Shown: in pieces, positions 1 through 10,925 of the stretch
Layout of the letters: every line of letters starts with the position of its first letter
Position numbering within the stretch: the first letter of the stretch is position 1
From: Mastigamoeba balamuthi
Lineage: Eukaryota > Evosea > Mastigamoebida > Mastigamoebidae
Reading direction: 5' to 3'
Assembly: GCA_902651635.1 (NCBI GenBank)
Contig: CACRSC010000129.1
Span: 1 to 43,265, forward strand
DNA: 43,265 nucleotides
Translations under genes and position numbers: made by a program
The notes under the pieces: model-generated
Database searches by the model: none
Told to the model about the DNA's origin: nothing
What the model saw: only the letters and a program-made list of their open reading frames with translations

Positions 1-524
1 TACATATGAAAGACATGGTAATCGAGCTCAACCAGTATTCTCTGAAGAACATAGACTATTCGACACTGTTCCCTGACATCATTTCTCAGCGTTTCCAGTG
101 AGGGTTCCAATAAAACCTCTTTTGGAAGATCGAATTTCACTTCCACTCAAAGGGGCAGAATTTGTTTCGTTTTACACAATATTATCTAGGAAAAATGAAA
201 CGCTGCAAAAATAATACAGAAAACTGTGATCTTGTTTTGCATAGTCAACGGAATATCTAGTAGGTGATTAGGAGAATGCATGGTATCAATGGTTTTGTTA
301 CTAGAGGGGTTAATGGCACGTGAACTCTCTGCCAATAGAGGGGGAATATTTTTCGAGAGAGGAATGAGACAGAATAACAGAATTCAGAATAGTTAGATTC
401 CAGCTCTGCCGTTCCCATGTAGATTATTATAGACAAGGGTAATAGTGAGAAAAGTAATTACAGGCTGGATTTCATGTATCTCTGCTCATCAGAACCTCTG
501 TCTTGGTTTCTGGAGGGGGGGGGG
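1..524. other. No recognisable gene
   Basis: I see no supportable gene here. A short open stretch on the plus strand (6-104, ending in TGA) could be the tail of something that starts outside the window, but it matches no family I know. A G-rich run near 513-537 precedes the end of the retrotransposon remnant on the minus strand. Confidence 0.4.
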
Positions 525-2473
525 TATTAAAGGGGGGTATTTAAATCACTGAATGACGTACAGTACAAGAGGATTTCCCGTTCAGGTGCGTCCCTGGTGA
601 ACCGTACCTTCATGTGGGTCTTCTGTTCAGTCGTTTTAGTCGATCCATCGTGCTCTAGCAACGTGACTGCGGGTCCCTGCTCGATCGTGAGTCCTGGACG
701 CTGAGCCTGTGGCCAGATTCATCTCGTTTATATCGGCCTGCGTATCCAACATGCACACAAGCTTCCCCAACCATCCTCGACTTCCACCTTGATGCAAGGC
801 TTCAGTCTCCCGTTCGTGGTCGTCCTCTGGGGTTCCACAGCCCTTGGCCACTCGTTTCTCTCCTCTGTCTGCTCCCTCGGCTGAGCCTTGACCTCGACCT
901 CTGCTGGCAACCCGAACACTGTCCCCTCGAGCTTGGCTACCGGTCCTGCTGGTACAGCCTCTGCTCCTTCGTTGATCCTGGTGTTGAGATCCTTGCCTGC
1001 CGTTGTCGTCTTGAGCATTTCCTCGACCATCTCGAATTCACGCTGCGGGGTGCTTTCTGCGTTTCTCAACGTATACTCAGCTCGCTCACCATGTGAACAG
1101 CCCCACAATGTGCTCACTGGTCCTCTGCTCTCCTGGTCGTTTTCCTCCTCGTTGGGCTCTGGCCTGGTCGACGAAACCTCGTGTACACTGGCTACTGACG
1201 TCCGACTCGCTGTCTTGAGCTTCGGGCAGTCCCTGCACTTGCAAAACAGACGATAGGCTTCCTCCCTGAACCTCTGAGCTCGTTCCTGGAGCCGTTGGCC
1301 ATTGGATTCAGTTCCCTTGGACAGTCCCGCCAGATGTGACCCTCCTGACCGCACCCAAAGCACAAAAGCTACCTCGGCTGCGCCTTGTGGTTTCTGTCCT
1401 GCGTCTCCTGCGGTGCTGTCCATGCCCTGGCCGTTACCTGACATGTCTCCGACATAACCTGCGTTCCAATTCTCGGTTTCATCGTTGGGAACACGATTTC
1501 TGTCGTTGGAGGTTCACTGATGGTTGTTCCGACCGCTGGCTTCGTTGGTGTCAGTGGCACTGAGCTCCTGCGAATAGCCGGTCCTGCCTCCTTGCTACTC
1601 GTATGGCTAGCACTCACAGCCCATGCAGTGACATCGGTGTATCACTCTGCTCGTCCTTGAGAGCCTCTCGAAACCACGTCGTCCGAATAGCCTTGTAGTA
1701 CAGCCTGCAGCTGTGCTTGTTGTTCAGATCAAGTTCCTCTGTGTACTGCTCGAACTTGATATTGAACTCCGTGATAGAAGGTGCTAACAGTCCACTGGTT
1801 GGCTCGACCCACCACAGTTTCCTGATAATCTCGTCCCTCCCGTGCCCTGTTTCTGGCTGAAACGCTGCGAACACATCCCCAAACAGCCTAGGAAACCCTG
1901 TGTCATCTCCCTCGTTGATCCCGAGCTGGGCCAGCTTGCCCTGGTCGTTGCTGACGATGGCCTCTGCCAGCCTCGAAATCGAATGTGATACGACCCGTCC
2001 GACGTCTCCAAAATCCTCCTCCCATTGGCACGCATCGTGTCCTGCCAGCTCTGCTTCCACTCATTGATCCTCTCGATTTCTGTCGATTCCAGTCTCGGGA
2101 GTATTTTTTTCTCGACGGGATTTACGACCTCGGCGAGAAGGCTGCTCAGCTGCGCAATGTTGAGCTGCAGCATTGTGTTCATCCCTGCTGCGTCCCTCGG
2201 TACCTGTACGTGATGTCCCCTCGACCCCAGCACCTCGACCTCCACGTCACTCCTTGGTGTCTCGCTGTCCGACGACTCAGTCATGCACCTGTCGTGGTCC
2301 TCGCCTGCAGGCCTCTCCTCAGCCCCATAGACTCGTTCTCCGTTGCTTCTCCTCTCTCTTGGTCCTGCTGCGACCTTCTCGACCCCCTGGTACTCGTCCT
2401 CGTTGTCCGACGTCCTTGTCACCCTCCTCATTTTTTCCCCGTGCTCCTTGGTCGACTCGGCTAGACTAGACAA
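525..2473 (-). pseudogene. Ty3/gypsy-type gag and protease remnant
   Basis: Read on the minus strand this is the structural gene and start of the protease of an LTR retrotransposon, broken by several frameshifts. From 2473 an acidic leader leads to a helical stretch (NEWKQSWQDTMRANGRR). Near 2000 the sensible frame moves to 2060-1614, a capsid-like segment (FPRLFGDVFAAF, FNIKFEQYTEEL). A CCHC zinc knuckle, CFGCGQEGHIWRDC, lies at 1321-1362 in another frame. Around 720-770 LVCMLDTQAD resembles a retropepsin active site with the usual Gly of DTGA replaced by Gln; after one more shift an open stretch continues to a TAA near 525. No LTRs were recognised. The domain order fits Ty3/gypsy, as does the pol remnant at 12.2-14.5 kb on the same strand, but I cannot show they are one element. 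Confidence 0.6.
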
Positions 2474-2689
2474 AACAATGTTGGCCTAGTGGATCCACTG
2501 TGGCGTATTTTACTCCCTGCCCCAAGAGCCCGCAGAGACTCCAACAAGGCCTTGGAGCTCTCGTCTCACTATGGGCGAAAAAAGGGGACTGACAATTTAT
2601 TCGTCCTTTCTGTATACCAAACACTCAAATCACTCACCTCGCATGTAACTGACTTTTGCTTATTAGCATAGTACTGTTTGACCGTTCTG

Positions 2690-4721
2690 AGGCCAGCCAG
2701 CACTACAGATGCGCACATGCACACTATCGAGTTCCAGAAGCGCGACCTCCCGCACACTCACATCCTGCTGTGGCTCAAGCCCGAGTACAAGCTGCATGGG
2801 CCAGAAGACTACGATGCCTTCATCTGTACTGAGATTCCTTCAAGGACAAACCAGCTCAAGCTGTTCCGGGCTGTGTAGGAGTTCATGATGCACGGCCCCT
2901 GTAGTGACCTCAACCCCGAGTGCCCCTTGCATGGAGGAGGACCGAAAGAACCCGGGCCACAAGGTGTGCTCCAAGCACTACCCGTGCAAGTTCTCTGATC
3001 ACATGATGGACAGCGAGGATGGCTATCCACAGTACCGGCGCTGCAAGTACATCAATGGTGAGAAGCGTGAGGCAATTGTTAGCTTCCGTGGTATCACACA
3101 CAAGCTGGACAACTGCTGGGTTGTCCCCCTACAATCCCCAACTACTCCTGCACTTCAAGTGCCATACCAACGACGAGTACAGTACATTCATTGGTATCAT
3201 CAAGTACCTCTCCAAGTACGTCCACAAGGGAAACAACCGTGCTGTTGTCGAGCTCTCTGCGGGCACTGATGGCGTAGTGGACGAAGTGATGCAGTATGTG
3301 ATGGGTGACATCATGTCGTCATGCAATGCTGACTGGGTCTGCTACCCCGCGACTGGTTAATATGAGGTAGCCCCCCCAGAAGCAAGAAACAACGGTATTT
3401 AGTTATCTTAATTGGCGCCTAATCTATGTTAGTGCGTGGCGGGGTAGCAGGATCATCTTCCAGTTCCCACTGCACGCCGAGTGGCCACCTGTGCAGCGAC
3501 TTAATGTTCATCTGGAGGGCGAGAACTTCGTCGATGTTGAGGATGGTACGACTGCCACTGATGCAGCCTGGCACATCGAGTCCTCTGGCGTGGTTTCAGT
3601 ACAACCTCTAACACCCCGAGGCACGTGGCATCCTCTATCACAATTTCCCGAGTATCTGTACCTGGGATAGCAAGAACAAGTCATAGAAGAACCACAAGCA
3701 CAAGGGCAGTGCAATAGGGCGGATCTATTGGGTCAACCCCAGTGTAGGCAAGAAGTTTTTCCTGCACCTACTGCTCACACACGTCCTGGGGCCACGTGCT
3801 ACAACGACTTGAAACGTGTGTCTGGTCGGCACCCAGAACTGTGCCCCACTTTTCGTGCTGCCTGTGTAGTGCGTGGCCTTGCTGGCGATGACTCGGAGTG
3901 GGACCTCTGCCTCGGAGAGGCTGCAACGTGGAAGAGTGCGAAGCAGCTGTGAATTTTCTTCAGCACCCTATTACTGTTCAACAACCCATCTGAGCCGGAC
4001 AAACTCTGGGCCAAGCACCGCGCCTCCTTGATTGATGACCTGGTCCATGCTCTAGGTGCGAGATGAGATTCCTGCTCGACCTCAGCCGCCTGCATGCTGT
4101 CCATGGCAAGTCACTCGGGAACTTTGGGCTCCGCCTTCCAGATGGTGTTGACAGCCCAGCCCGAGTATCCCATCATCAGAGGCTCATGGACGAGCGGCTG
4201 CACAGCTGAAACTGTGATGCCCTGGCTGCCTCTGTTGCACGCCAGCTGCCACAGCTCAATGCGGAGCAGCGCTCATTCTTTGGCAACATGCTCAACAGTA
4301 CCAGCATGTATCCCGGAATGCCAGGCGTGAAGAACACGCACGATCTTCCTCGAGAGCCCAGGTGGCTGTGGCAAGACTTTCTGCCTCAACCTCGTGCTGG
4401 ATGCAGTGCGTGCTCGGGGCCACATTGCCTTGGCTGTGGCAACCACGGGTATTGCTGCAACTCTGCTACATGGTAGCACCAGTGCACTACAGGTTCAGCA
4501 TCACGTGCTGGATTGAGTTGAACTCGGAGCTCGCCGAGCTACTTCAAAACACTCGACTAATCGTCTGGGACGAGTTGCCCATGGCGCACTGCAACATGAT
4601 CGAGGCCCTTGACCGCACTCTGTGCGTGATGTGGTCGGTGCTGTGCGTCATGCATGCAAAAACCTGCCCTTTGGTGGCATTGTCGTCATGTTTTCTGCTG
4701 ACTGGTGGCAGATACAGTGCC
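2690..4721 (+). pseudogene. Helitron Rep-helicase, 5' part (degenerate)
   Basis: Rolling-circle replication initiator fused to a Pif1-type helicase, the hallmark protein of Helitron transposons. The order is intact but stops and frameshifts break it: the HUH-type motif (QKRDLPHTHILLWL, about 2735-2776), the cysteine-rich EDGYPQYRRC segment (near 3015), the tyrosine motif IKYLSKYVHKG (near 3200-3232), VQRLNVHLEGE (near 3490-3520), then the helicase with Walker A as ESPGGCGKTF (4352-4381), Walker B LIVWDELPM (near 4558-4584) and a damaged GDFRQ-like motif (MFSADWWQI, near 4689-4713). A gap of about 70 bp (3361-3430) of unrelated sequence interrupts it. Helicase coding resumes at 5957 after an inserted element. 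It cannot make a working protein. Confidence 0.82.
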
Positions 4722-5956
4722 CATCAAAACGACCTCCCTCCTGGTCACATTTTTCGTTTGAGAATTGCAATTCCCACTTTGTTGACAGGTTCAAAGAGAG
4801 ATATGAGAATGCTGATCCCTAGTATTAAAAAAGTCTTCATTGCTCTTTTCACTTGCTGCAAACAGCAAGGAACAGAATTCACAAATTATTTCAATAGTCT
4901 TTACTTCAAGTCTCTTCTACTAAGAGCAAACAGTGTGGACCAATTGATTGATAATTCTAGGATATCACATCGAAATTCGAGCCTATAGGAGTCCTGAAAC
5001 AGTATCAATTAGTTTTTGATCAGGACTGCATGCTGGTCATGAGATGCAGATAACAGAATGTTCTCTCTTCACTTCTTTGAAATCTGACTTCATTGCTATA
5101 AGGTATTGTCCTCCTGCAAAGACAAATATCTGAATCTCTTTCCAAAAGAACATTCTGGATAAAGGGAGTAGTAGTGTATGTAAATGTGGTACATTCCAAC
5201 TTCAGTGAGTTTTTCTGTGCAAATTTGTAAGTGGCCAAATTTTTACCAGAAAGCCAGCTCTACACATTCAGCTTGCCTGCAAATTTCAAAGTCCTATGCA
5301 CAAACCGGGCTTCTTTGCAATGCCAGATCTTTTGTGTTCATCTACCAATACAAAATGTTGCCTTGTCTATTCAAAGAACACTATTCCAATTCCTTATCTG
5401 GTTCTTCTTAGCAAACTGCAATCGTCTTTTCCCATGCTCTATGATGAGTAGTGATTTCAACAATGACTGTACATTATCTAGGTCTACTTCTTTTGTTCTG
5501 AGCTGACCTGTTAAGAGTGATACCTGGATACCCTGATCTTTGAGTATGTCTGGTATTTGACGTGATTCATGCAAAACAGATTTCTGTATCTTTGAAAGTT
5601 ACTTTTTGTTCAAACTCTGTGTGATTACTCTCCTTCCTCCATGTGGGCCTGGCCAGTCACAGGAGCCAGTATCCCACTAATGCCTTGCTATTTTTGTATT
5701 CACTTCAACGTACTTTGCAGCTGTCACAACAGCTATATGCGGGCCCTTCACGTGAACCTGAACAAACCACAATATCCTAATGAGCTTTTATGAGAGGACC
5801 ATTTTTAGTTCTGAGCTATTATCTGTGAGAAATATCAAAATTTGAATATAATATTCATAAGGGATCAGCATTTTCAATTCTATATCCAATTTCCAAAATT
5901 ATTTCCATTTTTCATATTTAGATTCAAAGCAACTGACCAGGGAGCTCGTTTTGATG
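4722..5956. mobile_element. 1.2 kb TIR insertion splitting the Helitron helicase
   Basis: The helicase reading stops after motif WWQI and resumes 1.2 kb later at the expected next motif. The block between is AT-rich and bounded by inverted repeats: the left end reads CATCAAAACGACCTCCCTCC and the reverse complement of the right end reads CATCAAAACGAGCTCCCTGG. Weaker similarity extends inward to a shared GAATGCTGATCCCT / GAAAATGCTGATCCCT block about 90 bp from each end. The flanks CAGATACAGTGCC and CAGACTGTAGCACC may be a decayed target duplication. I see no transposase inside, so it is probably non-autonomous. Long TIRs and a target duplication near 10 bp would suit a Mutator-like element, but this is a guess. 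Confidence 0.5.
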
Positions 5957-6420
5957 CAGACTGTAGCACCTGTCGTCATCAATGGCTCGCACACCGACAT
6001 TGTTGACGTCTCACTGCACAGCTCCAAGACCTGCTGGCCACTGCACAGCACATATGTGTTGCGTGCTAACATGCGTATCGCCCAGTGCCACAATGCAAGT
6101 GCCACCTGCCTCGCAAGCTGGGCCAACTGGCTCCTCGAGCTGGGGAGTGGCACACTCGAATCTACCTGTCTCAGCCCGTGTTTACTCATGGACAGCTGTA
6201 CATGGCTGCCTTACAAGTGGGGAATCCAGAAAATATTCGCTTCCTGATTGGCCGCAATGGTAACAACCTAGAAGATCGCTCCTCAACACAGAATGTTGTT
6301 TTCCCGAGCTGCTTATCAATGTGTAAAGAGAACAAAGAATCGCAGCTTTTTGGGCACCTTTCCTGTGCAAAGAAAAGGGCTGGGCCACGTACACGCAGAA
6401 GCAAATATCTTTCGATCTGA
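5957..6420 (+). pseudogene. Helitron helicase, C-terminal part (degenerate)
   Basis: Continuation of the Pif1-type helicase after the insertion. The segment APVVINGSHTDIVDVSLHSS (from about 5970) and LRANMRIAQCHNAS (near 6062-6100) match helicase motifs that normally follow GDFRQ. There is then an internal deletion: the text jumps to the last conserved block, YLSQPVFTHGQLYMAALQVG (near 6160-6222, normally FSHGQLYVALSRV) followed by NPENIRFLIG and STQNVVFPSC, the usual end of a Helitron helicase. The frame changes at the deletion. The missing stretch should hold the central RecA2 region, so the helicase was dead even without the insertion. Confidence 0.78.
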
Positions 6421-6633
6421 GTTTTTTCCTGATCTGTCTGTGCCATAACACCCACTGAAACGAATTTCGCCCAGTTTTCAATGGCAATCCAGTGACTTTT
6501 CGGGTAAAATATGTGATGATGTGAAAAACAGGCCTGTTGGACGTTGATACTCTCATAACACAACAAATGGGCTTCAACATCAACAAGGATCTCGCGGGGT
6601 CTTGCCAATGTGGCCACTGGTGGCCCAGCACAT

Positions 6634-6651
6634 GGAGAGAGAGAGAGAGAG
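6634..6651. repeat. GA dinucleotide microsatellite
   Basis: A run of about nine GA units immediately before the open stretch that starts at ATG 6652. Confidence 0.8.
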
Positions 6652-7024
6652 ATGATTCGACTTTCCATCCTCTTCGGTCTTGGGGCCTACCTCAGCAAGG
6701 TGCCCAACTGCATCGATGTCAAATGGGCTGCAGTTGATGGCCAGTGCACTCCCTGGTTCTTTGTCGACACGAGGCAGATCAGAGAACCGTATGACCTCGA
6801 GTCAGGCGAGACCTACTCCCTCCTCAACGTGTTCAACACCAAGCTTGCTGGCCAGATTGGCAAGATCCCTCGCTTCTACTTGGATGCCCGCAACTTCGGC
6901 ATGCAGGGCCCACCTCATGCAGCACACGACGCTGAACTGTGATACTTCGGCCAGTGCACCGTTGGTCGGTTCCTCTCTGTCAACACGTTGGAGGTTCGCA
7001 CACAGTCAATTGGCGTTTACTTCT
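6652..7024 (+). pseudogene. Unrecognised ORF downstream of the Helitron helicase
   Basis: From ATG 6652 an open stretch reads MIRLSILFGLGAYLSKVPN and continues through FFVDTRQIREPYDLESGE and IPRFYLDARNFG to an in-frame TGA at 6940-6942, beyond which the same frame stays open to about 7022. The residue pattern looks like real protein, not chance. I do not recognise the family. Its position between the helicase end and the possible OB-fold ORF suggests it is cargo or an accessory part of the Helitron, but a separate origin is possible. Confidence 0.35.
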
Positions 7025-7096
7025 AACCTCTCACCATGCAGGATGATTGCTCAGTGGCACACCTTGTGATGCACATGGCAAAGTGCAGATGGTTTC

Positions 7097-7534
7097 ATGA
7101 CTGACAGCAGCATGACAGATGTCAGTGTATCAGTCTTCAATTCAGCACTCCTCGGTGCACTTGGTACAACGGACTTGGTGAAGATACCCACACTGCTGTG
7201 CAACGTGGTCGGTGGTTTTGTAACGTTCCACGAGACCGCAGCATTCAATGGACGCCGTACGATCGTGGCAACCTGTTTTGCCACTGAAACCACAGCAACA
7301 GCATTAGCTGTGGGGATAGTCACAGGGACAGCAAGTACTGCATCAGTTGTGGCCCCGGGTACAGCACAAGTGAGCACTGCAGCCCCAAAGGCAGTGGAGA
7401 AAAGGATGGAACCCACGGCGGAAGAACAGACAGAAGCAGAGCAGCCACCGGCACGTGAAAACAGTATCAAGGGACACAAAAGGAAACAGACCTCTGCCGA
7501 GTCACAGAAGCCGGCAAAGCAGCTGCGCCACTGA
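7097..7534 (+). CDS. Possible OB-fold (RPA-like) protein, Helitron-associated
   Basis: An uninterrupted 145-residue reading frame from ATG 7097. The first half (SMTDVSVSVFNSALLGAL, then LVKIPTLLCNVVGGFVTF and FNGRRTIVATCFATE) alternates strand-like segments in the way single-strand-binding OB folds of the RPA type do. The last 30 residues are Glu/Lys-rich and end in a basic nuclear-localisation-like tail (KGHKRKQTSAESQKPAKQ). Plant and some protist Helitrons carry RPA-like genes next to the helicase, so the position supports the call, but sequence similarity is faint. It may be the last exon of a larger gene, since no start context decides ATG 7097. Confidence 0.35.
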   Translation: MTDSSMTDVSVSVFNSALLGALGTTDLVKIPTLLCNVVGGFVTFHETAAFNGRRTIVATCFATETTATALAVGIVTGTASTASVVAPGTAQVSTAAPKAVEKRMEPTAEEQTEAEQPPARENSIKGHKRKQTSAESQKPAKQLRH

Positions 7535-7818
7535 TCAGATCACGTGCACCAAACGCCCTGTGAAAGAGCCCAAAAATAGAGACCTTGAATTTGACCAAAG
7601 AAATCTGGCCAGGCAGAGCTGATTGGTCATCGGGGCCCACAGTGAGTACGTATGCAGCTGCAAAGCTTTGTGCTATTTATACTCAGTGTGGTCCGCCCAT
7701 GGCGGCGGGCATCCTTGCTAGTAATTTCTGTCGCCGGCGCCAGTGCTCATGACACAAGAAATGAATCTTGTTCTCATGTATCTTTTTCATTTTATAATTA
7801 GCACACAATCCCGCAAAA
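7535..7818 (+). promoter_or_regulatory. Upstream region of the fucosyltransferase gene
   Basis: Intergenic stretch before the ATG at 7819. It contains an inverted CCAAT box (GATTGGTC, near 7621-7628) and a TATA-like CTATTTATA (7673-7681), spaced about 50 bp apart and in the right order for a promoter roughly 110-140 bp ahead of the start codon. No other gene is supported here. Confidence 0.3.
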
Positions 7819-10010
7819 ATGCACTTTCGCCCCTTGGCCTTGCGAAGGGCCCTCGCTGTGGCCGTCTCCCTCACGGCAGCACTTCTACTGCTTCAGGCTC
7901 TGGTGGCGCTGAATACTTCGCCTCGAGCAAGCGAAGTGCTTCACTTTATCAATGAGGTCCGCGCCTTGGTGTTCCATCTTTAAAAACTCTATCAGACGGG
8001 GACGCACAACACGACCGCTGCCAAAACGCCAGAGACTGAGAAGTGGGACCCAGACGCCCCGTGGCCACGTGTGTTGAGGGTGTTGAATGGGAAGTACTGG
8101 TGGCCATCCGAGATGACGTGCCCTTCCATCGACAGCAGTGGCACCAACAAAACGTGTGTTGTAGTGGCGGAGCGTTTCATAAATGGAAAAAGCTCACCCC
8201 AAAACACACAAAAATAGGCTTAGAGTGACGACGGCCAGCTCGCTCCAGGACGCCGATGTGGCCATCATGAACCCGCTCTACCCGCCCTACCCGACAGCTT
8301 CTATTCCCCCAGCAAACGTCCTGCCACGTGTTGTCCTCACGAGGGAGCCTCCGAGTGAGCACCACCCTTTATTACACCCCCCACCTCTTACTGAGGGGCT
8401 CTGCAGTGCACCCAGGACGATGGTGGTATCCACCGGTCAACATTTCTTGCACTTTTCTGTTCGTGATAACTGCCACCAAACTTCAACACATCACAAGCTT
8501 CGCAGGTCAAGAGACTATCCGTGTTGTGGACTCGGATATTTCCGCCGGTCTACCAAGATTTACAGCAGGCCAGCCCCTCTTGCGGATCGCCGTAAAGCTC
8601 AGTAAGAGCAAAGCCTTTTGAAATTGATCCATTTGCCCCAGCCGTCCTCACATGCCCTTAGAGCACCTGTTCTTTGGGTATCTGGAAACTGTGGTTACAG
8701 GTTTCGGACACATTACATCCAGGAGCTCATGAAATGGATAAGCGTGCACAGCGCGGGGAACTGTCTAAACAATGCGCCTGTGATGTCAAGGGCTGGACTA
8801 AATTTCGAGCACAATATCTCTCGTTTCAAGGTTCAGCTCTCGTCGATGGTCGGACTTCCTAACACATATTATCCAGTTTTACCTCGCCTTTGAGAACAGT
8901 CGCTGCCTGGATTACATGTCTGAGAAGTATTGGAGGACACTTGAATGGGGCGGAGTTCCTGTAGCTTTTGGGGCACGTAATATGCACAAGTTCATTCCAG
9001 CAGAAAATAGCATTGTGGACATGCGCTTTTTCCCAACGCCTAGAAGACTTGCAGAGTATTTGCAAGTTGTTGCAGATAACGAAACTCTATACAACAAGAT
9101 GCTATCATGGAGGGGCCATCCAGAGCAATTAAATCCCGAGTTTGTGAGATTTGTGGAGGATCCCAGATGTGCTGGCATTAGATGGAATTGCTGGGTAGCA
9201 CATGCTGTTGTTCAGGCAAAGGACAGACTAATTAAAACCGGGGTCAGCACAGTTGCAATACCAGACGATTGCCTGGATTCGTGGGATCCCTCGTTGCCAG
9301 TGATAGTAGCCTTTCTGTGGAACACTTCTGATGGTGAGCCAGTTAAAAATGCTCTTGGATCTGTGCGCAAATGGAATCCAGAACTGATGCAGCATATCAT
9401 CATAGCAAACTCCACATTTGTCAATCTTACGGATTACAACTGTACTCGTGTGTGGGCAGGGTACCAGGCCCATAGACAGCAAACAATCAACACCAGGCTT
9501 CCTCGATGGAAATGGGAGTTGATATATTTGGAAGAAATGCTTCAGAGGCACAGAGTCGCCATTGTGATTGGACCAAATACGGAGATTATGGGCCGCCTGG
9601 ATGAGCCAATTGGCCATTTGCTACGCACTGGACACTTGCTGCCAGCACAGGGGATCCTGGCCTTTGGCATGTTTGGGGTTTTTGTCAATAGATCCTTTTA
9701 CGAGACAATGTTGCGTCCAGCAATCAATTGTGCATATGGTATCTCGTGCACAGCACAAATTGTGTCACTTCCATCAGACTCTAGCCTGTTTGATGCTCTT
9801 GACAGCTTTGTTGAACTTCCTGACGAGTATTTCTCTAATCTTGATACTGTGGCCAGAAGGGCATCTACTCACAACAGTACCCAGTTTCTAAACATGTGTG
9901 ACAAAGATACTCCTGGGAAACCCTATGAATACGCGGGCAGATTTCGTGCACCCTTTGTCCAACAAGCGGAGTACGATCATCTTTTTTTTTCCATTGATAA
10001 ACTCAGGTGA
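7819..10010 (+). CDS. GT10 fucosyltransferase with extra C-terminal domain (multi-exon)
   Basis: Host gene. Exon 1 (7819-7935) encodes a type II signal anchor: two Arg patches, then a hydrophobic helix (ALAVAVSLTAALLLLQALVA), typical of Golgi glycosyltransferases. Introns I can place: 7936-7995 (60 nt), 8154-8217 (64 nt, joining GTNKT to LRVTTASSLQDADVAI), 8355-8406 or 8355-8415, and 8831-8876 (46 nt, joining ISRFK to FYLAFENS). One more lies between about 8530 and 8660 and I could not fix it. The family GT10 donor-binding core is clear: VLWVSGNCGYRFR, then KFYLAFENSRCLDYMSEKYW and GGVPVAFGA, close to known alpha-1,3-fucosyltransferases, which use GDP-fucose. After the normal end of GT10 (near 9220) the last exon continues about 260 residues as a second domain with strand-helix text (LPVIVAFLWNTS, RWKWELIYLEEML, AIVIGPNTEIMG) resembling a GT-A fold but without DXD. 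Confidence 0.85.
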
Positions 10011-10570
10011 TCACACTAGAATGCACCTCCTGAACTGAGACGTTCTTTGACACGTTGGCCCAAGGCACCTAAGTCCACCCGCCAGGCACTGCCATATCCA
10101 CCAACACATGAAGTAGGAGAGGTGTTCCCTGCCAACTATCTCCTCCAAGCTAAATGCCCTTTGAGACACGGCATACACTGCAGTGAATGCAGAGAATCAA
10201 GAACAAATTGAAATAACCAAGTAGATTGTGCAAGAAATTCTGGTCGTTCTGACTGAGAGGAATGGCAATCCTGTGTAAGTAATTCTCTGGGAAGCAACAA
10301 TTGTCTAGTAAGCCTTTTCAACTTTTAACTCTGAGAATTAAGTCTGGGGCTGTAGGGAAGGCGAAAGAACTAACCTTGAAACAAGAAGCTTTCAGAGCAT
10401 CGAGTATAATGAGTGTTCTCTCTGCCATAGTAAAGAGTTCCACATCATTCTCTTTCTTCACTTAGACTGCCCGAAGAGGTTTAGAGAACCTCAGGACTCC
10501 TTTCTTACACTGGGTTATTGCTTTGGACACTCTGAGGGCCAAAGAGTCGTATCAGTTATCTCAAAAATAA
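10011..10570 (+). pseudogene. Intergenic; possible LINE 3' end at 10372-10566
   Basis: No solid gene. One open stretch, 10372 to the repeat at 10571, includes YNECSLCHSKEFHIILFLHL followed by DCPKRF. The C-x2-C...H...C pattern recalls the zinc-knuckle-like tail of non-LTR reverse transcriptases, but there is no RT domain upstream and the spacing is not exact. Treat as a weak hint. Confidence 0.18.
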
Positions 10571-10850
10571 ACATTTGGTCATCGCTGCGTTTTATTCGCT
10601 AAAGCGCTAAATTAGCGCATGTAGCGATAAAATTTCAGCACTAAATTTTGTGCTAAGTTAGCGCTAAAGTAGTGCTATAATTTAATAGTGCATAATGTGC
10701 ATAATGCGCATAATGCGCATAATGCGCATAATGCGCATTATATGCATAATGCGCATTAATCGTTTTTAGCGATTTTAGTGATTTATAGCGATTTATTTTT
10801 CGATGAAAATGATTAAAACGATTAAAACACCAGAAAACGATGTGTTTAAT
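10571..10850. repeat. Repeat-only derivative of the Harbinger-like element (MITE-like)
   Basis: Begins ACATTTGGTCATCGCTGC, the terminal sequence also seen at 21054, 32081, 37375 and, reversed, at 16379. It is followed by iterated variants of TAGCGCTA/GCGCTAA and by a short tandem array (10688-10758) of the 9-mer GCGCATAAT, whose core GCAT...ATGC is self-complementary. No coding sequence remains. A TAA flanks the left end, as expected for Harbinger target sites. The right boundary, somewhere near 10830-10850, is uncertain. Confidence 0.55.
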
Positions 10851-10925
10851 TCAATTAAAACATTGAAATTTATTTGTTCTGTAGGTGTGGGGTGGGGTGT
10901 ATTGGTGTGAAGTGAGGAGAACGAG

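Noticed and set aside
7683-7874. 63-codon minus-strand frame with basic residues
   Set aside because: Overlaps the promoter and signal-anchor exon of the fucosyltransferase; no family and no context.
10688-10758. CRISPR-like array
   Set aside because: Contiguous 9-bp units without spacers inside a eukaryotic transposon derivative.
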